From positions 1 to 5,644 of the forward strand of contig CAYIYM010000062.1 in NCBI GenBank assembly GCA_964367685.1: 5,644 nucleotides of DNA. Direction: 5' to 3'. The position numbers and the translations under genes were made by a program. This DNA comes from CAUPWF01 sp964367685 (lineage in GTDB: Bacteria > Bacillota > Clostridia > Lachnospirales > Lachnospiraceae). The notes below the pieces were generated by a model. It searched no databases. It was not told the DNA's origin and saw only the letters and a program-made list of their open reading frames with translations. Each line of letters begins with the position of its first letter. Within the stretch, counting starts at the first letter, position 1. Shown here piece after piece: positions 1 through 5,228 of this stretch.

Positions 1-256
1 TGTCATAGGTATATTCTGTTACTTGCTCTCCTGGTTCTGTCTTTCGGATTTGATTTCCATTGGCATCGTAAGTCAGCTTACTTCCAGTTCCATTCCCTCG
101 CTCTACTTCTACCATGTTTCCTACTTTATCGTAGGTATAAGTAGTGTCCTCTCCCTCTCGATCTGTGACCTTGGTTAAACGGTCTAAAGCGTCGTATTCA
201 TAAGATACTGCTTTTCCATCTGGGTAGATGAGTTTTGCAAGATTTCCGTAAGTGTA
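1..256 (-). pseudogene. RHS/YD-repeat core fragment, downstream part, continues off window
   Basis: The minus strand is open from 256 to the window edge and encodes about 84 residues of RHS core. YD-type repeats are visible: TYGNLAKLIYPDGK, VSYEYDALDRLTKVTD, TTYTYDKVGNM, LTYDANGNQI and TEYTYD. In RHS/WapA-like proteins such repeats form the beta-barrel cocoon that encloses and delivers the C-terminal toxin. An in-frame TGA at 259-257 sits directly before the first TYG motif, where related repeats read YDTYG, so the fragment has lost its upstream part and has no start or ribosome binding site of its own. Its first repeat duplicates the one at the other end of the window (5403-5450), and both are in the same codon phase. 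It is therefore probably the downstream half of an RHS gene split by the toxin-tip array, or the core of another tip. What follows beyond base 1 cannot be seen. Confidence 0.8.
213..231. repeat. RHS repeat flank, left copy of a 19-bp identical direct repeat
   Basis: These 19 bases are identical to 5403-5421 and lie inside a longer, diverged homology (about 205-259 versus 5395-5450) encoding the RHS motif YGNLAK-IYPDGK. The spacing between copies is 5190 bp, a multiple of three, and both are read in the same codon phase. Confidence 0.75.
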
Positions 257-326
257 TCAGAGGTTGCGAGTAGCAATTTTACTAGTATTTTAGCTGATTA
301 ACCCGAAACCGCTCGTAAAAAGTGAC

Positions 327-899
327 TTATTTTTCTATTTCAATTTGTAAAAATTGAAATCCTGTCAATCTCTTTTCCTCAATTTTCTTTTTAAATTGCT
401 CAGACACTATAATGTAGTTTTTGCTTTCTGATAATCTAAAGATATCTGGCAATCCATCTAATTTTGAACTATCCATCACTAAATTTCTAATAGCTTTAAT
501 ATACCTTGGGTCGTCATCCCAAGGTACTAAATCTGACTTTTCCCAATTTAATACGCTTTTATCACATGTAATATTTATTACATTAGAAAATTTACTTTTA
601 TCTTTTTTTAGTTTATTACTTAGCTTTACTGAAAACGCTTGAAATTGTCTTATATCTAGCTCATTAAATACGCTTATAACCTCATCAGATAATATAAGCC
701 ACGAAAGAACATTCGGAGTATAATCAAGTAGTTTCCCTTCTTTTTCATAAAAGAGTTCAATGTTATCTTGCCAACTCTCTATAATTTGTCCTCTCCATAG
801 TTTCCTGTAATCAAATCCTTTTGAGTCATAATCATTAATCATAATAAAATTCTCTATTCCATCATCCTCACTATATACTAATCTATAATAGCGCACCAT
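327..899 (-). CDS. Imm11/DUF1629-like immunity protein for the Hint-AHH nuclease
   Basis: This is a 190-residue soluble protein with no signal peptide or membrane segment. The C-terminal third has the pattern I remember for Imm11/DUF1629-like (and the similar Imm43) immunity proteins: a PDIFRL motif at about 151-156, then IIVSEQFKKKIEE and a closing LTGFQF at about 178-183. The ATG at 899-897 is preceded by AGGAGG a few bases upstream, only 10 bp after the stop of the AHH nuclease. The pair is therefore one translational unit of toxin followed by immunity. Its inferred job is to bind the AHH nuclease domain in the cytoplasm and protect the producing cell from its own or sibling toxin. The gene is intact although the toxin's delivery part is missing. 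Family membership is moderately sure; the partner is inferred from position. Confidence 0.7.
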   Translation of the reverse strand: MVRYYRLVYSEDDGIENFIMINDYDSKGFDYRKLWRGQIIESWQDNIELFYEKEGKLLDYTPNVLSWLILSDEVISVFNELDIRQFQAFSVKLSNKLKKDKSKFSNVINITCDKSVLNWEKSDLVPWDDDPRYIKAIRNLVMDSSKLDGLPDIFRLSESKNYIIVSEQFKKKIEEKRLTGFQFLQIEIEK

Positions 900-909
900 T
901 TCTCCTCCT

Positions 910-1656
910 TTATTTTTTATAAGGGTCTAATTGCCCATCTAATAGTTCTTGTTTCATCTTATTTAATTCATGTCTAACAGCACTCTCCAATTTTTCAGTG
1001 CCACCGTAACGTTCAACAACTGCATCTAATCTATCTTGTACTTCTTGATGATATTTATAAGTATGTCTACCTCTATGTTTAGCTAACTCTACTAAATTAT
1101 CGACATCCTTACTTACATTAATTCCTGTTTCTTTAAAAGCCGGGTGACTCTTAAAATCAAACTTCTTACTTTTATCAGTAGCTATATGATGTAATTCAGA
1201 GTTACTTACCCCTTTTGTATCAATCCCACCTACACTACACGTATTATGAACCAATACTTCCGTATCCCCTACATAGTACGTATGATAGTCCTCAACCTCA
1301 AAGTTATACACAGTTACAGGTTGTTCCAAGTATTCCACTTCTACTGATTCAATAGGAACTCCTTCACCATCTGCAGTTTCTACCAAATCTCCGATTTCCA
1401 GTGCTCTTGCTTCTACGAACCCTTCCCCTTCAATATAGGATGGATGTTCTTCCGTGGTGGTAAAGGTTTCTCCACCAATGACAAGATGAATGAGAGTGCT
1501 ATTCTCTCGTACGAATACTTCAGTTACCTCTTTATATGCTTGCTCTTCTCCATACTGGTCTCTTGCATAGACATAATCTCCCACTTGGACATCTTCAATT
1601 TCTTCCTTACCATCATCGCTAAGAATTAACGTTCCTACAATGAAACATGCACTCAT
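910..1656 (-). CDS. Orphan toxin tip: Hint (intein-like) domain fused to AHH-family HNH nuclease
   Basis: Residues 4-139 form a Hint autoprocessing domain. Visible parts are the nucleophile Cys4 in CFIVGT, the block-B motif TTTEEHP at 66-72, and VYNFEVEDYHTYYV at 116-129 followed by VLVHN ending in His137-Asn138. Such PT-Hint domains in polymorphic toxins are thought to release the toxin by self-cleavage. Residues about 150-240 resemble the AHH group of HNH/endonuclease VII nucleases: LHH at 155-157, HP at 171-172, HRGRH at 194-198 and YH at 202-203, giving a full set of likely metal and catalytic histidines. The predicted activity is DNA cleavage in a target cell. The ATG at 1656 has no convincing ribosome binding site, and the frame stays open upstream to 1704, where it meets TAG at 1707-1705. 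The ORF is therefore probably the displaced end of a larger RHS protein. Domain calls are strong; expression is doubtful. Confidence 0.85.
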   Translation of the reverse strand: MSACFIVGTLILSDDGKEEIEDVQVGDYVYARDQYGEEQAYKEVTEVFVRENSTLIHLVIGGETFTTTEEHPSYIEGEGFVEARALEIGDLVETADGEGVPIESVEVEYLEQPVTVYNFEVEDYHTYYVGDTEVLVHNTCSVGGIDTKGVSNSELHHIATDKSKKFDFKSHPAFKETGINVSKDVDNLVELAKHRGRHTYKYHQEVQDRLDAVVERYGGTEKLESAVRHELNKMKQELLDGQLDPYKK

Positions 1657-1704
1657 TGATAGATCATCAAAGTTATTTATGTTGGAGATGTTTTGAAGTG
1701 CCCA

Positions 1705-1713
1705 CTATCTTTA
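1705..1713 (-). other. Junction between immunity D and tip E, with in-frame stop before the Hint tip
   Basis: The TAA of the upstream immunity gene (1716-1714) is followed within nine bases by TAG at 1707-1705 in the Hint frame. The next 16 codons (1704-1657, reading WALQNISNINNFDDLS) are open and look like the end of a pre-toxin region. The tip was therefore joined here without its carrier, and the last residues of the upstream immunity protein (GALHL) may derive from the join. Confidence 0.45.
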
Positions 1714-2091
1714 TTACAGATGTAATGCGCCTCTCCCCACTCCTCTATCTGCTTCAATTTGAAGTATTTTTGTTTCATGTCCCATATATAACTGTGCTAT
1801 GTTAAGAATTTCCCTATCATTACCTAATATTTCTAATACGGTCACAGAAAAATTATTAATTAACTGTTCCTCTCCACTACAAGATACTTGTTCAAAATAA
1901 TCAAAAATTCTTTTTATTAAATCGCACTCACCATTCTCGCTCAATAATCTAATAACCTGTGGCATAAGAACGTTTTCTATCACTACTGTTTCTAATAATT
2001 CCCCATTCATTTCAATAGACTTTAAATATTCCCTTTTCGTTTCTGGTAATAATTCTAACATTTGCTCAATAAATTTAACTGTTTGATTCAT
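1714..2091 (-). CDS. DUF7674-like small immunity protein candidate for tip D
   Basis: The preferred start is ATG at 2091, preceded by GAGGA at a spacing of 6, which gives 125 residues. A TTG further upstream (2115) would overlap the toxin stop and has no better signal; a GTG at 2094 is a close alternative. The protein is mostly helical and acidic: FIEQMLELLPETK at the N-terminus, NGELLETVVIEN, then MPQVIRLLSENGECDLIKRI and a C-terminal LYMGHETKILQ. This layout resembles DUF7674-type proteins, which I recall next to polymorphic toxins; the match is from memory. The start lies 16 bp after the stop of the preceding toxin tip, the normal toxin-then-immunity order. The last residues (GALHL) may be a recombination-derived tail, since the next module begins at once. 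Confidence 0.6.
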   Translation of the reverse strand: MNQTVKFIEQMLELLPETKREYLKSIEMNGELLETVVIENVLMPQVIRLLSENGECDLIKRIFDYFEQVSCSGEEQLINNFSVTVLEILGNDREILNIAQLYMGHETKILQIEADRGVGRGALHL

Positions 2092-2095
2092 CACT

Positions 2096-2102
2096 GTTCC
2101 TC
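2096..2102 (-). promoter_or_regulatory. Ribosome binding site deciding the start of immunity D
   Basis: GAGGAAC on the minus strand lies six bases (counted from GAGGA) before the ATG at 2091, and not before the upstream TTG. This supports the shorter 125-residue protein. Confidence 0.55.
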
Positions 2103-2107
2103 TTTCT

Positions 2108-2611
2108 TTACTCAAATAGACTTATTGCATATTGCAAATCGTTTAACATAGCTTCTGCAATATCTAAATCATTTAATCCCATTTTTTTGTTTCTTATTAT
2201 ATTTCTTAACTCTTTTTCCCTATCTTTTGCTTTTTGTAAATGTCTATTCCCTCCATTACTAAACTCATTCATTAAAATAGAAGCCGTTCCACCATCATCT
2301 ATTGCTCTTCCATTTCTATAAAGTTCATTTGTTATTGTATGCAAATCTCTATCTTGCACTCTCTGCAATAGCTGTTCTCTATAGCTACCAGTTAATTCAG
2401 GCATAGTATCTAATAACTCTTGTACTTCTGTTCTATTTACTACTCCGCTTAACAAATCCTCTAATTGATCCATGTTGTTGGTGGTACTAGCAGCTAAATT
2501 AAGACCCCCATTCCTACTCGTTACTCGAACAGTGTCATCAACTTTTCCACCACCTGTGCTTCCTAACAACAAGCTTGTTCCTGCACTCATAGCTACGCTT
2601 CCTAATGTCAC
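2108..2611 (-). CDS. Orphan toxin tip D: truncated pre-toxin linker plus unclassified C-terminal toxin
   Basis: The open frame actually runs from 2674; coordinates here use a GTG at 2611 that lacks a good ribosome binding site. An in-frame TAA (2677-2675) blocks it upstream, so no carrier protein is attached. The first 26 residues, and the open codons before them, copy the linker of module C up to GGGKVDD; everything after is different. The toxin region (27-167) is hydrophilic and helical. It carries NELYRNGRAIDDGGTAS at about 95-111, NGGNRHLQK at 119-127 and a C-terminal LNDLDIAEAMLNDLQYAI. I recognise this GDGGTA / GG-H--K / IA--LLNDL pattern as a recurrent C-terminus of Firmicute polymorphic toxins and phage-associated proteins, but know no proven activity. 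The immunity candidate follows 16 bp downstream. Probably silent unless recombined onto an RHS gene. Confidence 0.65.
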   Translation of the reverse strand: MTLGSVAMSAGTSLLLGSTGGGKVDDTVRVTSRNGGLNLAASTTNNMDQLEDLLSGVVNRTEVQELLDTMPELTGSYREQLLQRVQDRDLHTITNELYRNGRAIDDGGTASILMNEFSNGGNRHLQKAKDREKELRNIIRNKKMGLNDLDIAEAMLNDLQYAISLFE

Positions 2612-2676
2612 CGTTCCGCCACTTGCTACTGTCTGCGCTATATCTAGCCCCGTATCTGTAACTACGTCTACACCTT
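2535..2676. repeat. 142-bp pre-toxin linker repeat, copy in module D
   Basis: This copy matches 3633-3774 with only two mismatches and no gaps, at an offset of 1098 bp. On the minus strand it encodes GVDVVTDTGLDIAQTVASGG through GGGKVDD. One mismatch changes Phe to Leu in the segment TVT[F/L]GS. The repeat ends exactly where the two toxin sequences diverge on one side, and at the truncated start of tip D on the other. Confidence 0.95.
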
Positions 2677-2690
2677 ATGATAATTTTTTA

Positions 2691-2721
2691 AATATATTGA
2701 AATTTTAGACTGTGAAGTCAA
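2691..2721 (-). promoter_or_regulatory. Possible sigma-A-type promoter in front of tip D
   Basis: In the short AT-rich gap between immunity C and the linker repeat, the minus strand has TTGACT (2721-2716) and TATATT (2696-2691), separated by 19 bases. The spacing is longer than the preferred 17 and AT-rich DNA produces such matches by chance. If real, it could transcribe module D and its immunity gene independently of an RHS gene. Confidence 0.22.
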
Positions 2722-3200
2722 TGAGATTCTAACACTTTTTTTTGTTCTTCTGCTATCTCTTTAAGTGGTTCTAGTAGTTCTCCAATTTTTTTATCTAATC
2801 TTTTTTTGCAATTTGAATCCTTGCTTTCAGTTAACTCCTTAAACATTTGATAGAAATTTTCTTTTTCATGGATTGACGAAGAATTACTTATATCATCATC
2901 ATCACTAAGTTTATTGATTAATTCATATAAGCTCATTCTCCCCTCTTTGTACATCATATAATAGTATCCAACTATAACATCTTCTTCCGAAAAGGCATTA
3001 TAGGACAAATAACATTCGTCATACATTGGATAGTGTATAGCCTCTCTAAATTCATCTTCATCTTTCGCAAATGAAACCTTATATATCCATTCATCAACCT
3101 CTGCTTTTTTTAATATTTCTTCATCAGCCCATTTTTGCCAATCCTCTTTCGAGTAATAACCGCTTATTGCAATAATATACAGATAACTTATTATAGTCAT
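2718..3200 (-). CDS. Candidate immunity protein for toxin C
   Basis: This 160-residue protein is very acidic and predicted helical. It has YYSKEDWQKWADEEILK at about 15-31, YNAFSEEDVIVGYYYMMYKE at 67-86, an acidic DDDD run at about 100-103 and a Lys/Glu-rich helical C-terminus. The YSKEDW--WAD pattern recurs in my memory of small Firmicute immunity-type proteins, but I cannot name a family. The ATG at 3200 overlaps the toxin's stop as ATGA, and an AGGAGGT lies at 3213-3207 inside the toxin's last codons, so translation is coupled to the toxin. This tight order is the signature of a toxin-immunity pair. The first ten residues are hydrophobic (IISYLYIIAI), but too short and uncharged to call a signal peptide. 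Immunity function is inferred from position. Confidence 0.65.
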   Translation of the reverse strand: MTIISYLYIIAISGYYSKEDWQKWADEEILKKAEVDEWIYKVSFAKDEDEFREAIHYPMYDECYLSYNAFSEEDVIVGYYYMMYKEGRMSLYELINKLSDDDDISNSSSIHEKENFYQMFKELTESKDSNCKKRLDKKIGELLEPLKEIAEEQKKVLESH

Positions 3201-3940
3201 TTACTTACCTCCTGAGGTGTTTCTGGATGTAATCCCGGAACACCTTTTCCATGTTGATTTGGGTTAGTGGCTTGATTAGGATGATGATGTGGTATTGTGT
3301 GCGATTCTACATATGGCTTCCCGTGGTCGGTATAATCATTATTCCCAATTCGTCTTCCATATTGATCAAATATTGTTTCCCTATAATACATATTCCCATC
3401 CGAACCATATTTTACATCAGTTATACTTCTAGTTCCCGGCGCTACTTGTAATCTTTGCCTTGTGGATAATACACTGCCATTATTAATTACTTCAACCTTG
3501 CTACCATCAGGAAGTTTTATATTTTTAAAACTTCCTGAACCTTGTTTCCAGTAGTTATCGTATCGAATTGCTTCTTCCGGTGCCATTAAGTCTCTAAAAC
3601 TTTTACTTCCACTCTGAGCTACCCCTGCTACATCATCAACTTTTCCACCACCTGTGCTTCCTAACAACAAACTTGTTCCTGCACTCATAGCTACGCTTCC
3701 GAATGTCACCGTTCCGCCACTTGCTACTGTCTGCGCTATATCTAGCCCCGTATCTGTAACTACGTCTACACCTTTTCCTACGGCTGCGCTTGTGGCTGCT
3801 TTACTTCCACTTCCTGCTCCTATGGCTGCTCCTGCTATGACTGGTGCTGCTGCACCTCCTGTGACTACTACAAGAAGAGTGACTCCAGCTGCTACAGCTA
3901 CCCCAGTTGCCACTTTTTTCCAATCTACATTTTTTTGCAA
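3197..3940 (-). CDS. RHS/WapA-type C-terminal tip C: hydrophobic pre-toxin linker plus His-rich toxin candidate
   Basis: The 247-residue frame starts at TTG 3940 with an AAGGA (3953-3949) eight bases upstream. Residues 12-42 are a long Ala/Gly/Val-rich hydrophobic stretch, typical of the region between RHS core and toxin and probably involved in membrane passage. Residues about 55-103 are the linker shared with tip D, ending in GGGKVDD. The variable toxin is 104-247, with YYRETIFDQYGRRIGNNDYT at 185-204, DHGKP at 205-209 and HTIPHHHPNQ at 214-223, then an H/P/G-rich tail. The D-Y-T-D-H-G-x-P followed by clustered His recurs in toxin C-termini that I suspect are RNases of the BECR type; this is a guess from pattern. 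The RHS core normally preceding this tip is absent; instead, broken genes lie upstream. Immunity follows with a 4-nt overlap. Confidence 0.75.
   Translation of the reverse strand: MQKNVDWKKVATGVAVAAGVTLLVVVTGGAAAPVIAGAAIGAGSGSKAATSAAVGKGVDVVTDTGLDIAQTVASGGTVTFGSVAMSAGTSLLLGSTGGGKVDDVAGVAQSGSKSFRDLMAPEEAIRYDNYWKQGSGSFKNIKLPDGSKVEVINNGSVLSTRQRLQVAPGTRSITDVKYGSDGNMYYRETIFDQYGRRIGNNDYTDHGKPYVESHTIPHHHPNQATNPNQHGKGVPGLHPETPQEVSK
3207..3213 (-). promoter_or_regulatory. Strong ribosome binding site of immunity C inside the toxin gene
   Basis: AGGAGGT lies six bases before the ATG at 3200, within the last codons of toxin C. Combined with the ATGA stop-start overlap it indicates translational coupling of toxin and immunity. 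Confidence 0.8.
3507..3538. repeat. Perfect 13-bp inverted repeat inside toxin C
   Basis: Arms 3507-3519 (tcaggaagtttta) and 3526-3538 (taaaacttcctga) are exact reverse complements around a 6-base loop. It codes for SGSFKNIKLPD of toxin C, at the start of the variable domain. No T-run follows on either strand, so it is not a standard intrinsic terminator. Confidence 0.85.
3633..3774. repeat. 142-bp pre-toxin linker repeat, copy in module C
   Basis: Partner of 2535-2676, with two mismatches in 142 bp. In this copy the reading frame continues upstream through the hydrophobic segment (GSGSKAATSAAVGK before GVDVV), so this is the fuller version of the linker from which the module D copy was cut. 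Confidence 0.95.
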
Positions 3941-3948
3941 AAGTATAT

Positions 3949-4142
3949 TCCTTGGAACACCTCATCACTTTCATCACTCGTCATTAAATTCATTTCATCC
4001 ACTTGGCAATACCTATTTTCGCCAACAATATATGCCTGTTTTTGATATTGCCTGATGGATATTTGATTTCAAAAATATAGCAATGATAGCCTTGATCTGT
4101 CATTACACCTTCAACCTCTAACGTTACTCCTTGGTTTTTTGG
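3949..4142 (-). pseudogene. Frameshifted remnant, perhaps of a DcrB/DUF1795-like immunity gene
   Basis: Two frames carry protein-like sequence that together read as one broken gene. About 4137-3983 gives NQGVTLEVEGVMTDQGYHC, then YIFEIKYPSGNIKNR. Near 4030 the sense shifts to a second frame giving NRYCQVDEMNLMTSDESDEV and FQGIYFCKKM, which ends at a TAG just inside the start of tip C. The order (hydrophobic strands, small polar loop, then a Tyr-rich strand and a short terminal helix) reminds me of the C-terminal half of DcrB/DUF1795-like proteins, some of which are toxin-linked; this is a weak memory match. No start codon with a ribosome binding site is present. It is most likely debris of an older module, cut by the arrival of tip C. 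Confidence 0.35.
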
Positions 4143-4154
4143 TAGTCTTCATTT

Positions 4155-4259
4155 TTATCTCCATTCTATTGAATCTATAATCTGCAATGCTGCTTCTTTA
4201 TATATAGGAATGTTTTTATTTGTTGTCATTTCTACCATTACAAATCTCTCGCTTGTCAT
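4155..4259 (-). pseudogene. C-terminal fragment of an unidentified protein joined to an RHS scar
   Basis: A 34-codon frame begins at an ATG that overlaps the end of the RHS scar. It reads MTSERFVMVEMTTNKN, then IPIYKEAALQIIDSIEWR, and stops. It looks like the last strand and helix of a small protein: a hydrophobic strand, then an amphipathic helix ending in IIDSIEW. There is no ribosome binding site. The natural reading is that recombination joined an RHS repeat directly to the tail of an immunity gene, deleting the toxin and most of the immunity protein. A DcrB/DUF1795-like C-terminus is one possibility. Function should not be assumed. Confidence 0.35.
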
Positions 4260-4296
4260 AGGTATAAGTTTCTCTTCGCCCTTCTCCGTCCATCAG
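4252..4296 (-). pseudogene. 15-codon RHS core scar
   Basis: Directly after the stop of the upstream immunity gene the minus strand reads LMDGEGRRETYTYDK, a typical YD-repeat unit that parallels REGEDTTYTYDKVG in the left-hand RHS fragment. The DNA tgtcataggtata at its end also occurs at bases 1-13. It marks where a former RHS core, the head of another module, was joined and then almost entirely lost. Confidence 0.65.
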
Positions 4297-4300
4297 GCTA

Positions 4301-4885
4301 TTAAGATTCAATCCCTATAGTTAGCCATTCAAAAAAACCATTCCCTTCGTTTTCAAATCTCCCCCTATCGCCAACTTCTAATGCTACTCTTGCAATTTCA
4401 TTAGCTTGTACGTACTGTTTCATATCAAGATATGCTAAACACTTAAGTATTTTATGATCTTGTCCCTCTTCATGATTAAGTACATACATGTTAACCTCAT
4501 TGCTCGCTAGGAAATTAGCACTAGACAGTTCAACCTCTTCAATAAATTGATGGGCTAAATCAGCTACCTCTTCACTCAATTCATACTCACCTTTTTTTAT
4601 TAATATAGATGGTGCTTTAAATGCCCCTGTTGCTCTTAATGAGTCATTTCTTCTTTTATTATCATTCATATGCATAATATCCCAAAAAATATCATCATAA
4701 GAATATTTTTTCATATAAATACGAAAAATAATTTTTTTTGATTCAACAATAAGATAATCGCTGTGAATAAAATTTTCTCCTTTTAATTGATATAAAGAAT
4801 TACTTTTCATTCGAATCCCCTTATTGTTTGCGCACAACTTTATTTGCTGAATTAACTGTTTTTGCATTATTGTGTTAATTTTCAC
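4301..4885 (-). CDS. Second immunity-like protein of module A, family not recognised
   Basis: The chosen start is GTG at 4885, with GGAGG (4899-4895) nine bases upstream, giving 194 residues. A longer frame exists to 4906, but its codons cover the ribosome binding site; the ATG at 4867 has none. The start overlaps the stop of the DUF6572-like gene by 11 bp, so the two are translationally coupled. The protein is cytoplasmic, with a basic N-terminus (about 1-30), a middle part with HSDYLIVESKKIIFRIYMKK and YSYDDIFWDIMHMN, then SLRATGAFKAPSILI, and a helical C-terminal third resembling a tetratricopeptide-like hairpin (LAYLDMKQYVQANEIARVAL). The first two thirds recall DUF4304-like immunity-type proteins, without certainty. 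It ends in GNGFFEWLTIGIES, next to an RHS scar. Its cognate toxin is not present. Confidence 0.6.
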   Translation of the reverse strand: MKINTIMQKQLIQQIKLCANNKGIRMKSNSLYQLKGENFIHSDYLIVESKKIIFRIYMKKYSYDDIFWDIMHMNDNKRRNDSLRATGAFKAPSILIKKGEYELSEEVADLAHQFIEEVELSSANFLASNEVNMYVLNHEEGQDHKILKCLAYLDMKQYVQANEIARVALEVGDRGRFENEGNGFFEWLTIGIES

Positions 4886-5213
4886 TTTTTTCTTCCTCCG
4901 ATACAAGATACTGAATCATAAGTCCAATTTCAGAAATTTGATTTTGAGCTGTCTTTAAAAACTGATTTGCCTTTTCTGTTAGCTTATACTTAAAATGTAT
5001 CTCAATGATTCCATATCGAAACTCTTTATTGTTATAGATGTCTTTATACTGTCCACTTTCTAAAAATGAAATATATGCATTTATTTTTTCTTGTAATATC
5101 ACTAAATGATTATACTCATCATTCCATTCAAGATGGTCTGTTATTAACAATATAATTCCTTCGTCATCAGTTACAGCTATTGAATCTATTGTTTTTTTAT
5201 CTATTACTGACAT
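4875..5213 (-). CDS. DUF6572-like small immunity protein
   Basis: This 112-residue protein follows the pattern I associate with DUF6572: MSVIDKKTIDSIAV at the N-terminus, a beta strand leading into ITDHLEW at 24-30, then HLVILQEKINAYISFLESGQ at 36-55 and a second strand-rich half (GIIEIHFKYKLTEKANQFL at 68-86). Members are small, soluble and often next to polymorphic toxins, so an immunity role is likely, but no partner is proven. The ATG at 5213 is preceded by AGGAGGG (5223-5217). It starts 15 bp after a 44-codon frame that may be the tail of its lost toxin, and it overlaps the next gene by 11 bp. The gene is intact and appears translatable, though its toxin is largely gone. Confidence 0.7.
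   Translation of the reverse strand: MSVIDKKTIDSIAVTDDEGIILLITDHLEWNDEYNHLVILQEKINAYISFLESGQYKDIYNNKEFRYGIIEIHFKYKLTEKANQFLKTAQNQISEIGLMIQYLVSEEEKSEN
4895..4899 (-). promoter_or_regulatory. Ribosome binding site deciding the GTG start at 4885
   Basis: GGAGG lies inside the end of the DUF6572-like gene, nine bases before GTG. It argues against the longer frame starting at 4906 and for coupled translation. Confidence 0.6.
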
Positions 5214-5228
5214 TTTCCCTCCTATTAG

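Noticed and set aside
337..360. 10-bp inverted repeat (atttcaattt / aaattgaaat, 4-base loop) near the end of the Imm11-like gene, considered as a terminator
   Set aside because: The stem is almost all A/T, lies within the coding sequence before the stop, and is followed by A-rich rather than U-rich transcript.
421..642. Plus-strand open frame opposite the Imm11-like gene
   Set aside because: Short, no ribosome binding site, and overlaps a well-supported gene on the other strand.
1444..1629. Plus-strand open frame with a hydrophobic stretch opposite the Hint domain
   Set aside because: The hydrophobic residues mirror the acidic codons of the Hint domain; no start signal was found.
3251..3451. 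Plus-strand open frame opposite toxin C
   Set aside because: Ile/Met/Trp-rich antisense reading of His-rich codons; no start signal.
3654..4055. Plus-strand open frame of 133 codons opposite the linker
   Set aside because: It is the antisense shadow of the Ala/Gly/Val-rich linker: the protein is a monotonous Pro/Ala/Thr/Val string, has no ribosome binding site, and its sequence recurs opposite the module D copy.
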